From Pyxicephalus adspersus (lineage: Eukaryota > Chordata > Amphibia > Anura > Pyxicephalidae), in the NCBI RefSeq assembly GCF_032062135.1, contig NC_092869.1, positions 44,419,237-44,483,236 on the forward strand: DNA of 64,000 nt. The letters run 5' to 3'. The position numbers and the translations under genes were made by a program. The first letter of the stretch is position 1. Every line of letters starts with the position of its first letter. Under the pieces are notes generated by a model, which was given only the letters and a program-made list of their open reading frames with translations, was not told the DNA's origin and ran no database searches. Positions 47,119 to 59,073 of the stretch are shown piece after piece.

Positions 47119-47369
47119 GGCTGAGTGGCTCAGGGGATGAAGATTCCAGTGTATTGTGTTGGTGAGTTGGGGAAATCAATATGGCTTAGGGTCTCAAGTC
47201 CTTCTTATTGGTCTTACTCACATATCTCCATATCTCCTCTACATCTAAAGGAATCCACTATAAAGACATTTTATGAGTTGAGCTGCCAGAGCCAATCTGC
47301 CATCAACAGGGTCCAGGTCCAAGGGTACCTTACCCACATGCTAAATACCGTGTTAACAGCTGCCAGTGC

Positions 47370-47680
47370 AACCAGTGCAGTATATGTCGGAGCTATATAA
47401 ATGTATAATAATAGTGTGTGACCGTGGGGGGACATTAGAGTGTCAGCTCTTCTGTACAGAGACTGATTGGACTGGCTCAATGTTCTCTGTACAGCACTGT
47501 GGTATATGTCAGAGCTATATAAATGTATAATAATAGTGTGTGACTGTGGGGGGACATTAGAGTGTCAGCTCCTCTGTACAGAGACTGATGGGACTGGCTC
47601 AGTGTGCTCTACAGCACTGCGGTATATGTCAGAGCTATATATAAATTTATATTAGTAGTTTGTGACTGTGGGTGGCGGTC
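47370..47680 (+). repeat. Tandemly repeated SINE/LINE-like tail, ~121-bp unit
   Basis: Units begin near 47382, 47503 and 47623 with TATATGTCNGAGCTATATAA, then GGGACATTAGAGTGTCAGCT and GTACAGAGACTGATGGGACT. The unit resembles the 3' part of the SINE (ACATTAGATTGTGAGCTCC, GTACAGCGCTGCG, GCTATATAAAT). Confidence 0.8.
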
Positions 47681-48059
47681 TCTAGCTCCGAGCACATGGT
47701 ACTAATAATGGAAGACTTTTAAGTACTAAGTAAATCCTACCTGAATGCTGAATCCACCAACTCTTTAAAGATTTTCGGCTTTCATATTTGTTTTTAGCTT
47801 TATCAAGTCTTCATAGAATTGTGGGATTTATGAACCAGGGTTATTTGGACTGCTAAATTGTCAGATTCCCCCCACAGAAAAAAATCCTGATACATGACAC
47901 ATATTAGGAATATTAAATAAAATATACATATATCTGTTATTTTCCCGATTCCTAAAACGAATTGTAAGCTCTTGTTCTTGATGAGAAGCACCAACAAAGA
48001 ATAGTAATATGAAGTTTTTAATATCTCTCTCACTTGCTTATTTTATATTCTGTTTCACA

Positions 48060-48330
48060 AATGGAATCCAGAAGTAGGACTTGCACGCTACCTACCTCCT
48101 CCTGCGTTTCCTGCGGCACTGCGCTAAAGGTCTATTTCATCCCTGTAAACTGATTCTGATCTAATAATTATCGAACTCTCTGCTGTGAGATATTTTTCTG
48201 TCCTGTGTCAGAAATGGGTAACATCAGCCGTGTAGGGAGGGAGGAAAATTTTAAGGGCGGCTTGTCAATGAAAAGCTTTGATTAACGTTTGGGAACGTTC
48301 CTGAGAGAGCAGCTGAGTTTTGTGAAGTGT
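48060..48330. promoter_or_regulatory. Short low-repeat block
   Basis: Non-repetitive, with CpGs (CCTGCGTTTCCTGCGGCAC) and TAAT cores near 48160. Possible conserved non-coding element, on weak evidence. Confidence 0.2.
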
Positions 48331-48649
48331 CAGTGTTTATGCAGAGTGGGGAATTCATAGAGATGATGAGAAGATGAGATATACCTGCTGTGTCTTTCTT
48401 GCAGTGCGTGTTGCCATGATACCAGGACAGAGAAGCATTCATGGAATATTGAAGATGAGGAGGGAGAGACGGGTTTTTGCATACTTACATGATAGTCATT
48501 GTATATGTCAAATAAAAACTCCAAGTGAAGCATTTAGTCCAATGGAAGACGGGTTAGGATTTTAAATGTATTTCCAGAAAATGTTTGTGAAGTTTCTTAG
48601 TTTACAAAGTTTTTATTACACCATGCTAAAAAATACTCAACTCAACCTA

Positions 48650-50625
48650 TTTTTTAACTTTTCTGATTACACCCAGCATTAAGGTATCGCACCATACAAC
48701 ATGGTCCTCCAACAGGTGGAAAATACTCCACGCCTGACCTTCTCTACACCTTTCTGATGACATTACTATGGGGATATCACACCTGCAACATGGTCCTCCA
48801 ACAGGTAGAAAATTTCCCGTTCTTGACCTAGTCTCTAGCTTTCCTATGACATTATCACCAGGATATCGCACCATGCAACATGGTCCTCCAACAGGTAGTA
48901 AATTCTCCACTCCTGACCTTCTCTCTACCTTTCTGATAACATTACTATCAGGATATTGCACCATGGAACATAAACCTACAACGGGTGGAAAATATTCCGT
49001 TTCTGACCTTGTCTCTAGCTTTCTTATGACATCATCACCAGGATATCGCACCATGAAACATGGTCCTCCAACAGGTGGAAAATACTTTGTTCCTACTCTC
49101 TACCTTTTTGATCCTACCCACCACTGGGATATCACATCACCAACATGAAAATCAATAAAGTAGAACATGTCTCTGCTCCTGACCCTCTCCCCACCTTCTA
49201 GATTAATCAACATGACCCTGGGTACAAAATACTTTCCTCTTTGTACGATTCTGATTGCATTACTACCATGATATCATACCATGCAACAATGTCCTCGATC
49301 AGTTGGAAAATACTCTGCTTCTGACCTTCTCTCTGCCTTTCTGATGACATTGCGGCCACGATATCACACCATTCAACATGTTCCTCCAACAAGTAAAAAA
49401 TAATGCACTCCTGACCTTCTCTACACCTTTCTGATGACATTACTACCAGGATATCACACCTGCAACATGGTCCTCCAACAGGTGGAAAATTTTCTGTTCC
49501 TGACCTAGTCTCTAGCTTTCTTATGACATTATTACCAGGATATCGCAACATGGTCCTCCAAACAGGTGGTAAATTCTCCACTCCTGACCTTCTCTCTACC
49601 TTTCTGATAACATTATTACCGGGATATTGCACCATGGAACATAAACCTCCAACGGGTAGAAAATATTCCATTTCTGACCTTGTCTCTAGCTTTCTTATGA
49701 CATTATCACCAGGATATCGCACAATGCAACATGGTCCTCCAACAGGTGGAAAATACTTTGTTCCTATTTACCACTGGGATATCACATCACCAACATGAAA
49801 AATCAATAGGGTAGAACATTTTTCTGCTCCTGACCATCTCTCTACCTTTTGGAACAATCAACATTACCCTGGGTACAAAATACTCTCCTCCTTCTACGAT
49901 TCTGATTGCATTACTATCATGATATCCCACCATGCAACATGGTCCTCCATCAGTTGGAAAATACTCTGCTTCTGACCTTCTCTCTACCTTTCTGATGACA
50001 TTGCGACCAGGATATCACACCATTCAAAATGTTCCTCCAACAAGTAAAAAACAATGCATTCCTGAGCTTCTCTTTAGTTCTTCACGACATTACCACCAGG
50101 ATATCGCACCCTGCAACATGTTCCTCCAACAGGTAGGAAATACTTTGCTCCCAACCTTCTCGATAACTTTCTGACCATACCCACCACTGCGATATTACAT
50201 CACCAACATGGCAATCAATAAGGTAGAAAATACTCACCTATATCACACTTTCCAATATCACATTCAAAAGGTAGACTACTCTGATTTATACCTTTCCTAT
50301 TAACCTATCACTTTTGGATTACCCAACATGACTCCTTGAAAATTCTCTTTTTTTGACCTTCTCTCTTTCTGATCTTTTGGACCACCGTGTCATTACACCT
50401 CTAGTATAGCCTTAAGGTAGGTGCTCCTTTAGTTAGCAAATACTCTTTGCTTGACCTCTCTAAGGTTCTGAATATTTCCACCACCAGGTTGTCACACTTC
50501 CAGCCCTCCATCAGTTATAAATATATATTATATAGGTAAATATAGTCTCCATCAGGTACTCACCCCTTGACTTTCTCTCTAACATTCTGATTGTATCTAC
50601 CACCAGGATATCCCTTCCTTCAACA
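48650..50625. repeat. ~90-bp minisatellite array with higher-order repeats
   Basis: About 20 units share CAACATGGTCCTCCAACAGG, TCTCTACCTTTCTGATGACA and ACCAGGATATCGCACC. Blocks of several units are repeated: the marker ATCAATARRGTAGAACAT occurs at 49151 and 49802 (651 bp apart) and again near 50214. Because the unit is 30 codons, long frames open on both strands (135 and 171 codons minus, 126 plus); the minus frame repeats YPGDNVIRKLETRSETE-like segments. Units right of about 50240 are strongly decayed. I consider it non-coding. Confidence 0.85.
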
Positions 50626-50879
50626 TATTTATTGGCCATTAAAAATGGTTTATGATACACAGTGACTGTCCTGTTGGGGTTTCTATCCACTTTAAGGCAA
50701 ACACATTGAAAAAATTGGCTTCTGTATTTCTAGGACGGTAACAATATTCCTTTGATTGACTTAACTTTTTTTTAGAACACAATAGCTAAATAGGTAAAAA
50801 CCAAACTGGTAAATGTCGATGCCAATCAAGATTAGATCCTACGGATAGCCCATAGATTGTATTCCTCATCTCTATTTAC

Positions 50880-51350
50880 CAGGGAATATTCTAGCTGGTC
50901 GGTGGCACTTTTTTCAGCCATAACGCGCACTAAACAATGAAATATACGCACAGTATGGCTTTCTTTAATGGCTCTATTATGATGCTCATTTTTCACACCG
51001 GATAATAATGGAAAAACACAACGAACAGTCTGTTCAAGTTTCTTACTTAATTTGATCTATTAAAAAACAACAAGGTCTTAATGCTGGGAAGCGAAAATAA
51101 AAGCAGCAGAAAATGGGCAAATCAATTGTTTTTGCAGATAAGCAAATGTTATGATAATAACTCTGACCATCATTTTCGGCCAGCAGATTAATAGCTGCTT
51201 GTTATTTCAGAAAATCAATGGCGGTTGGGATTTTTTGTGTGTGAGCAGCCATTGAAGATTCAAGATTTACAGCACTAGGATCATGGAGGGGGATTAGGGA
51301 AGCTGGGCCATGCGTTTAGCCGGAACATATTAATGATTTGATGAACTCGC
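50880..51350. promoter_or_regulatory. Low-repeat block, candidate conserved non-coding element
   Basis: Unique-looking sequence with CpGs (CATAACGCGCAC) and homeodomain-type cores (ACTTAATTTGA, AATCAATTG). No coding frame. Evidence is composition only. Confidence 0.25.
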
Positions 51351-51609
51351 ACTTAGTTCAGCTGGGATTTTATCTCTCTGCAGCTTAACAATTTAAAATT
51401 AAAGTCTGTTTTCTCCAATGTATTATTAGGTAAGGCAAAATAAAATTCCAGGAGATGAGCAGGCTGATTGGATTGTGAGCTGGCTGCTTCACGTTGATTG
51501 GATGCTTGCTGGGAATCTGCCAAAAGAATCAATTGGCTAAGAGACAGGGAGGCTCCAAACAGAACTAACAATTAAACGTTGAGATGTGTATAAGGAGCAA
51601 CCAACCCAC

Positions 51610-52190
51610 ATGGAGCTTTACTTTATATTCAAACATTCTTGTTGGCTCCCAGTCCTCCATGTTCCTTTTTTGTCAATAATCTAGTGACCCTGAAAAATGT
51701 CTGCAAGTCCCTGGTCCAACATCGCTACCTAACCAGATGCCAATCCCCCAATTTATTAATCATGCTACACCTATAGCCAAACCCCCACTCACACTTGGGA
51801 ATCAGGTTGCACTGTCCCAACACTTAGTTTTATATTCAAACGTTGCTATAGGCTGCCAGTCCTCCATGTTCCTTTTTTATCAATAATCTGAGTGACCCTA
51901 AAAAATGCCTGCAAATCCCTGGTCCAACATCACTGCCTAACCAGATGCCAATCCCTGATTTAGCACCATGCTCTACACCTATAGCCAAACCCCCACTCAT
52001 ACTTGGGAAGTAGGTTGCACTGTCCTAGCACAGTTTTATATGCAAACATTGCTATAGGCTGACAGTCCTCCATGTGTCTTTTTCTCAATAATCTTGTGAC
52101 CCTGAAAGATGCCTGTAAGCCCCAGTCCAACATAAGTGATAAACCGAATGCCAATCCCCACATTTGTCCAAATGATGGTGTGCAGAAGCC
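51610..52190. repeat. 206-bp tandem triplication
   Basis: Three units start near 51622, 51829 and 52035 with TTTATATTCAAAC, each followed by GTCCTCCATGTTCC, CAATAATCT, CCTGGTCCAACAT and CCAGATGCCAATCCC. Spacing is 207 and 206 bp; the third unit is the most diverged. Confidence 0.9.
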
Positions 52191-52599
52191 CAGAAGCCAC
52201 AGTACAGGATCACAAGCCAGAAAAAGAATGGATCCCAAGGACATGCAGCCATGTGAGGTATCCTATGCCAAGAGCAGATTGAGATTCAAAGCCATGGGTA
52301 ATACATAGGGTTTGGAGACCCAAATGAGATATTAAAAAGCAGAGAGAGGTCAGACCGAGCAAGATTGTCAACAGGAATCAAACTAGTAAATGCACCCCCA
52401 GCAGGTAAAATTCTAATGTCGTAAGTAAGGTTGCCTAGCAAGGGACGGTTTGATTTGGTATAAATAACTACAATTGCATTATTCATAGGTTTGCTGCGTA
52501 AAAATAAAGAAAAAAGTGAAAAATATGACTAATATAACCAATAAATCTAAGGATTGGTATGCAATATAATAAATTCTTGTTCTTGCTATGCTTTAAGCC

Positions 52600-53620
52600 C
52601 ATTCAGGTTTAGTAACGCGTCAGTCTGCGTAAACCTTCCAGGTGTTTATTACCATGCTCAAAGATCATAAGACTTCCCCTGGCAATGACTTTTTCTGCTT
52701 TTGTCTTCGGAAGGTGGAAATCTACTACCTGGATTGAATGCCAGCTCGTGATTGTCTTCTGCTGATTGACATCTTTGTGTGAGTCTTTTTCGGCACTATA
52801 ACACTTGGCAAGCAGTTCAATATCTGTTAACAACACCAGGTAAGGTCCGTATCTCTGGATTATAAATAGAGCCCATAGAAAGCATTTAAGGAGCTGCCCA
52901 TTGCTTTGTATATATATTTTAAATACTTTATGAAAGTGATCCTCAGCAGTGTTCATGATGTGAGATTACAATCCACCAACGTGTCCTCCAGCAGAATGAG
53001 GGCATTCAGATAGTTTGTGCTTTATTCCTCAGTGATGTCACTACGACTTACAGAATAGGTGCCAAAAGCTTCCACAATATCATGCATCTTATGGTGTGGA
53101 TGTGGATTTATGATTGTGCACAATTCTTAGGATATCATTTCATGTCTGCGTTTAATATTTGGGTTAGCAATTCTAAAATTTTAGCAGTCGCTTCCCACAA
53201 TGATTCAACGTGACTGGATAAAACATTGCCGTGCTGCTCTGATGCACCTTCCAGTAATTGTTTGGGATGAGGCCAGTAAGAAAATCTTATAATCCCTAAA
53301 GATAAAATGATTCTGAAAGTTCCCAAACTTCATGTACTCAGTGACTTACTATGGAACCTAACTAATGTCCAGGCTGCTGTGCCAAATGTTGCTGGATGAT
53401 TTAGCCGCACATATTTCTTAAGGATCTCAGGTTACTCCATGAGACAAAGAGAAGCAAAGTATTCATCTGCATTTGAATTTTCCAGTTTAAATCCTGCACA
53501 AAACTCTGCTAAATACAATTTTTCATCTACAGTCACCAAATACAATACAATGCTGAGTATTTTCAGACAAAATGATGATTCACAACACATTTTGGCACTT
53601 GTAAATCTGAACAGGTAAGT
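52600..53620 (-). pseudogene. Decayed protein-like region, family unknown
   Basis: On the minus strand, protein-like segments follow one another across frameshifts and stops: VDEKLYLAEFCAGFKLEN (near 53500), HPKQLLEGASEQHGNVLSSH and VESLWEATAKILELLTQIL (53270-53140), HDIVEAFGTYSVSRSDITEE (near 53050), and the 115-codon frame 52956-52609 with QSNGQLLKCFLWALFIIQRY. The segments keep one orientation and a roughly linear order, which suggests a dead intronless copy (retropseudogene or transposon gene) of about 300 codons. I cannot name the parent. Confidence 0.35.
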
Positions 53621-53914
53621 GAGGTCAAGGATTTGCCATCTGGTCTGCCATCCAGTGGGTGCAAGTTTTAAGTGCTTAATCTAATCTTCAAAGTTTTGAA
53701 TTGATTGTTAATTTCCAAATTTAGTAAAAATCGGAATTTGCAAAAGTTTGAATTTCCAAAATGCTCCTAAGAGACATGAGTTGATCTGGAAGCTGATTCT
53801 GTTTATATGTTTCTGCAGTTCCCTGAGCACCCCTAGCTTGGCTCACAGTGCTATCAGTTCTGCACTTTTATCTTAGAATGACTGGCACTGCCACAAGGTC
53901 CCAACCGTCAATAA

Positions 53915-54169
53915 CAGTGTTTCTACACCAGTGTTCCTCCAGAGATTTAAAGGGGTTCCTCCAAAGGTTTCTGGGGGTTCCTTGAGCAATGAGCAATTTG
54001 TGCCCCTCAGGCAAGGTTAAGTGACGCCAATGATCTGCAAGGCTGACATTCTTCCCAATCACCAGAAATGGTATTCTTCCAATGTTGATATAATAACTAT
54101 AGAAGGGGTTCCCCAAAGACGTGAAAGTTATTTCAAGGGTTCCTCAATGTTAAAAAAGGAGAAACACTG
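53915..54169 (+). mobile_element. hAT-like dispersed repeat (family B), complete
   Basis: Ends CAGTGTTTCT and AGAAACACTG are perfect 10-bp inverted repeats. Flanking octamers GTCAATAA (53907-53914) and GTCTAAAA (54170-54177) agree at six of eight positions. Length 255 bp. This copy defines the termini of the family. Confidence 0.8.
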
Positions 54170-54177
54170 GTCTAAAA

Positions 54178-55040
54178 TAATATAACTGCCAGTCCCACCA
54201 AGTTCCCTTTCCATTTTTTAAGAATTTTTAAAGTAAATGAATTGGCTTTCAATGGAGGAGATACTTGAGGTGCAATAGAGGGACAGAAAAGGGATAGGGG
54301 TACAATAAAGAACAAAAGGACGCATTACAAAATATGGATGGATGGGTTGGAGTAATTTAGGGGGAGTGGGGTATGAATGGGTAATATAGGGGATTGGTGT
54401 AGAAGAGGGAAAATTAGAGAACAATATAGTCAAGACATTTTGTAATTTCTCACATGTATGCCTGGAGAATGTGCCGATAATTGCCATTTCTACCCGGCTC
54501 AGAGCTTTTGCCAATTGCACCTGGAAAATCTGTCAGACAAATGGCTGAATTTCACATTCTTGGTTCTTATTTTCTAAACACCCCGGGATGAAGAGAGCTG
54601 CACATTACTGCTCAGTCTTTAACCTTCAGAGGGAAAATCTAATAAGCACTTGTGAGCGAGATGATTTGTCTTGCGACTTGTATAATTGTGTTCCCGGTTT
54701 AATGGCAATGAGTTTCTCAAACGCTAGGCTCTCCTGGGATCCGGCTGAGGACAAGGAATTTGTCTTCATCTGCTTTCTTCCATGGACAAAAGATCTAAAT
54801 AAATAAACAGCAACAATATAAAAATGTATAGCAGTCTAACATCTCTACCCACGCTGCCACCGGAGCTTCTCACAAGGGCCAGATCATTAAAATGGTACAT
54901 CACCGGCACATTAGGAAAAATTCCTGTTGTCATATAAAATTGTCTGGGAGTTTGGGTCAAAAGGATTTGTGGTTTTGTATAAAAACCAATCAGTTCAGCC
55001 CATCCAAGATGAACGTCTTTATGGACAATAGTTTGTGATT
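54178..55040. other. Unannotated DNA
   Basis: No recognised gene or repeat. The 100-codon minus frame at 54218-54520 has no domain. Confidence 0.35.
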
Positions 55041-55650
55041 TAATGAGGGGTTTAAAGAGGACCTGTCAGTCATTTTACGTATTTGCATTTGACTACATTA
55101 CATCACAGCTCAATCATTATCCAGAAATCTGGCACTTTATTCACCTTCCTCTGGATCACTTGTTAAGAAATGGCTAATTAGTTGAAGACATTTGTAAACT
55201 ACACCGGCACTGGACAGTTGGCATCTCAGTTCAGGCTGTAACTGACTTGTTGCAGCTTTTAATGCACAGTGTGAGAAGGCTACAGTGTGCATTGAATATA
55301 GAGTTAGCATTTTCAGTCCAGAAGAGAAGCCTGTATAACTGAGCAAGACTGGGGCAGATGAATTAAAGGGGGGCTGGAGGGCAGATTTAATGAAGGGGAG
55401 GCTGGGGGGCAGATTTAATGAAGGAGAGGCTGGAGGGCAGGTTTAATGAAGGGGAGGCTGCAGGGCAGATTTAACAAAGGGGAGGCTGGAGGGCAGATTT
55501 AATAAAGGGGAGGCTGGAGGGCAGATTTAATGGAGGGGAGGCTGGAGGGCAGATTTATTAAAGAGGAGGCTGGAGGGCAGATTTATTAAAGGAAGGCTGG
55601 GTCAGATTTAATAAAGAGGAGGCTGGAGGGCTGATTTGAGGTTATTATAG
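55041..55650. repeat. Dispersed element with 28-bp minisatellite, copy 2
   Basis: The flank (AGGACCTGTCAGTC, then TTGCAGCTTTTAATGCACAG) precedes about ten units of GGGGAGGCTGGAGGGCAGAT plus TTAATGAA between 55355 and 55640. Same unit and same upstream flank as the array at 35085-35395. Confidence 0.85.
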
Positions 55651-56310
55651 GAAATTATTTGTAAGTCATTAGGTTAACAGTAAGCAGGCAACCTTTTGTT
55701 CAGAAATGTACAGTTTGATAAGGTGACCAAAAAAGGTCAAACTATTCTATGCCCCGTCTAGTGGCCCTGTGGTCGTGAAAAACCAGTTCTTCATTGTTTA
55801 ATGATACCTTACAATGTGTGAAACCAACAATCAGGTATAATAGTCACATCCAGTTTCCTTATATAAGGTTTCACAGACAAAGAAGCTGCAAAAACAAGGC
55901 AGAGAGGTACCATGGAGAGGATTGAGTGTTACCACCAGCTGGGTAATCATTGATCTGCAATGTTTTCATTTTCACTTCTAAATCAATGAAATAAGTAAAA
56001 AGAACTTTCTTTACCCTCAGTTGTACGGATCAAAAGGCAGCAATTCGTGAGGGCTCATAGGAATCCAGATGAAAGAGTAACTTCGTATGGGGGGGCTGAA
56101 TAGGGAGCAGAGATCATGGGATGCATGCAGATATTCGTGGAGATGAATCAGCCTAAATTTAATATTAAACTTTAATGATTTTTTTTATTTGAAAAATGAG
56201 AAATTTTATTTGTGCAAATTAAAATCACTATTATTCTATTCAAAACAAAGACAGTCAGCATGAAATATATTAATTAGCACCTTAATCAGCAGTCGGTCAC
56301 TAAACCAATC
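55651..56310. other. Unannotated AT-rich DNA
   Basis: Nothing recognised. Confidence 0.4.
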
Positions 56311-56317
56311 AATACGC

Positions 56318-56447
56318 TGCATCGTCAGTGATGTCACTGGTCTCAAGGGATTGGATAGCCTACATTCTCAGTGATGTCACTGGTCTCTAGCGAATAGATA
56401 GGTTGCATTCTCAGTGATGTCACCGGTCTCTAGTGATTGGATAGGCT
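56318..56447. repeat. 43-bp minisatellite running into gap 2
   Basis: TCAGTGATGTCACTGGTCTC recurs at 56325, 56368 and 56411 (43-bp spacing), each followed by a GATTGGATAGGCT-like segment. The third unit is cut by the gap. Confidence 0.9.
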
Positions 56448-57166
56448 NNNNNNNNNNNNNNNNNNNNNNNNNNNNNNNNNNNNNNNNNNNNNNNNNNNNN
56501 NNNNNNNNNNNNNNNNNNNNNNNNNNNNNNNNNNNNNNNNNNNNNNNNNNNNNNNNNNNNNNNNNNNNNNNNNNNNNNNNNNNNNNNNNNNNNNNNNNNN
56601 NNNNNNNNNNNNNNNNNNNNNNNNNNNNNNNNNNNNNNNNNNNNNNNNNNNNNNNNNNNNNNNNNNNNNNNNNNNNNNNNNNNNNNNNNNNNNNNNNNNN
56701 NNNNNNNNNNNNNNNNNNNNNNNNNNNNNNNNNNNNNNNNNNNNNNNNNNNNNNNNNNNNNNNNNNNNNNNNNNNNNNNNNNNNNNNNNNNNNNNNNNNN
56801 NNNNNNNNNNNNNNNNNNNNNNNNNNNNNNNNNNNNNNNNNNNNNNNNNNNNNNNNNNNNNNNNNNNNNNNNNNNNNNNNNNNNNNNNNNNNNNNNNNNN
56901 NNNNNNNNNNNNNNNNNNNNNNNNNNNNNNNNNNNNNNNNNNNNNNNNNNNNNNNNNNNNNNNNNNNNNNNNNNNNNNNNNNNNNNNNNNNNNNNNNNNN
57001 NNNNNNNNNNNNNNNNNNNNNNNNNNNNNNNNNNNNNNNNNNNNNNNNNNNNNNNNNNNNNNNNNNNNNNNNNNNNNNNNNNNNNNNNNNNNNNNNNNNN
57101 NNNNNNNNNNNNNNNNNNNNNNNNNNNNNNNNNNNNNNNNNNNNNNNNNNNNNNNNNNNNNNNNNN
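56448..57166. other. Assembly gap (719 N)
   Basis: Unknown bases, probably continuing the 43-bp array on the left. Frames across it are artefacts. Confidence 1.
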
Positions 57167-57628
57167 TGTTTTGTTAAATGTGCATTCTTCCAATGAAAGA
57201 ATAAAAAATTGTAAATAAAATACAATGGGGAGGGGGTGGGGGTGTTAGCAGCAATCCTTACCTTATTCCTTGATCCTCCAAAACTTGATGCATTTTGTTC
57301 ATTATATGGACAAGCCGTGACATTTTCACATACAATGCAGAAGGGCTTCCCACCTGCTTGAATTAATTGTATGCAATTAATTATATGGCACTACTGTCAC
57401 TCATGCTTGGGGTGGGCATGTGACATGATGTAAATGAGTTTGAGGGGTCAAAGTATTGATTTATACCTACTCTTGCCACCCTTACCTTGCTGGCATCCAT
57501 TTTGCATTTCCTTTGTGGGTTTGGGTTAGTTGGATATTTTTCTGACTTGTAATTAACAAAGAAGAAGAATGGAGCTCCACATTGTATGTTGATTGAACAG
57601 AGCATTTATTTGCACATATTAATAAAGC

Positions 57629-57666
57629 CAACACGTTACGGAGGCCTTCTAATATACCTCCTTCAT
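57629..57666 (-). ncRNA. Hammerhead-like motif, diverged copy 7
   Basis: On the minus strand: ATGAAGGAGG, a loop, CCTCCGTAACGTGTTGG. The central stem GGAGG/CCTCC is perfect although its bases differ completely from other copies. Two core positions are changed (GTAAC for GAAAC, ATG for CTG). An AATAAA-containing AT-rich stretch follows on the minus strand, as in other copies. Confidence 0.3.
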
Positions 57667-57949
57667 AAATGCCCAAATAATAGATAGAGAAAACAAGAAG
57701 CACTTAATGACTCCCTGTCATTTAAAAAACATTGGAAACAATGTTTAATAGATTTAATAGATTGTGATGTCATGTTTCTGTAGTTTGTATGGCTCTGTGT
57801 TCCAGTTATCAAGAAGTCCTTCTACGCCCATTTATTTTTCATCAACTAAAGCCTAATGAAAAGGACATTTGAAGATTCATAAAAAATGATTTGGCTTTGT
57901 TTGTGTGAATATATTCCGTTATAGTGCTCCAGACTTGATATAAGAACTC

Positions 57950-58365
57950 CGTGTTTCTGCAATGTTGGGCATCGGTGTTGGGCCTGTATGTTCCTCTGTG
58001 TCCTGCACTAATAGAGACTGAGCCTTGCTTGGGCTCATTGGTCCTGATTATCCAAGGACATCTGCATTACATCAACACATGCCTATAAAATACTTTCTGG
58101 TTTGCAATGGGAATATTCCGTATCTTTCACTGGCTCCCTGACCCGGGGGTTTCTGTATCCAATATGTTTAATATCTGAATTGTTCCTGACTCTGAATCCT
58201 TTTCATCCTTGGTTCCTTTCTAATCCTGTGTTCTTGATTTTCTGAATGATGACTGTCCTTGCCTTCTGTCCCTTAGTTTCTCTGAGAAGGACTTCTGGCT
58301 TCTAATCTCTATCCTGGCCATTACTTTATTATTTTTAGTAAAGGAGTGAAGGTCCCTTGCTGAAC
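57950..58365 (+). mobile_element. Possible LTR fragment
   Basis: A TATAAAATA box at 58084-58092 is followed by a long C/T-rich stretch (CCTGACTCTGAATCC, GGTTCCTTTCTAATCC) that resembles gypsy-type LTRs of frogs. No second LTR or internal region is found, so this would be a solo LTR at best. Confidence 0.3.
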
Positions 58366-58507
58366 TAAGCCTCAAATTTTTGAATGGATAGAGTAGGTCA
58401 TGATTTGGAATTACTATGAAAATTTAGATAAATAGAAGGCACTTCATAGGATAGATGGTTTATTTTGTTGCTTATTATGTGTTTTCAGTTCTTTATTTAA
58501 TTCCCAG

Positions 58508-58540
58508 AGAAGTGGATTAGGAGCTTGCAAAACGTGTCAA
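58508..58540 (+). ncRNA. Hammerhead-like motif, degenerate copy 8
   Basis: GAGAAGTGG, loop, GCAAAACGTGTC keeps the outline of the motif, but the stem and first core strand are poor. Probably decayed. Confidence 0.2.
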
Positions 58541-59073
58541 ATTGTATTATTTTGAGATTGATTATGAATGTTAAACCTTCATTCAATTGATTTTAGTTGT
58601 GTGTATTTAAGGAAAATATTAAATTAATTTTGCTGGCATAAAATAAATTATTACAATTTTAGCTGAAATATATTGTTGAGCAATTTGATGCCTAAAAAGT
58701 CCCATTTTTATGTATTTTTATTGGTTCTATATTTCATCTTTGGTGTGGGAGCCCTGGGTGATAGCGTCAGAAAGCGGGGACCCAAAAAGTGGGTGGGTGT
58801 GGGTGATTGGATGCTAGAGTTGATATTCATTCCCAAATCAGTAAATAGCAGCTGATAGCAGAAGGATCATAGGGATGGCAAGCCCTTTAGGTGGTAACGT
58901 TTGTTGGGTTTTTGGCCTTCAAGGACTTGCAACCTGAGTATGTGATTTTATGTGTTACTGTTATATTTATCTTTGGTTATATAAGTTAGTTTTGTTGGGT
59001 AATAAAAGTGTGTCCTGAAATAAATGGCTGCAAAGCAATTTGATCCAAAATATGGAGTGTTGTTTTTGTATAA

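Noticed and set aside
47118..47160. tRNA-like GGCTGAGTGGCTCAGGGG stretch
   Set aside because: Only a short A-box resemblance; no B box or cloverleaf follows.
48647..49722. 30-residue repeat proteins on either strand
   Set aside because: Both strands are open only because the minisatellite unit is about 90 bp; no start context, and frames break where units decay.
56377..57225. Four long frames of 246-282 codons
   Set aside because: Almost entirely unknown bases of gap 2.
58084..58092. TATA box of a protein-coding gene
   Set aside because: No coding exon follows; better explained by an LTR-like context.
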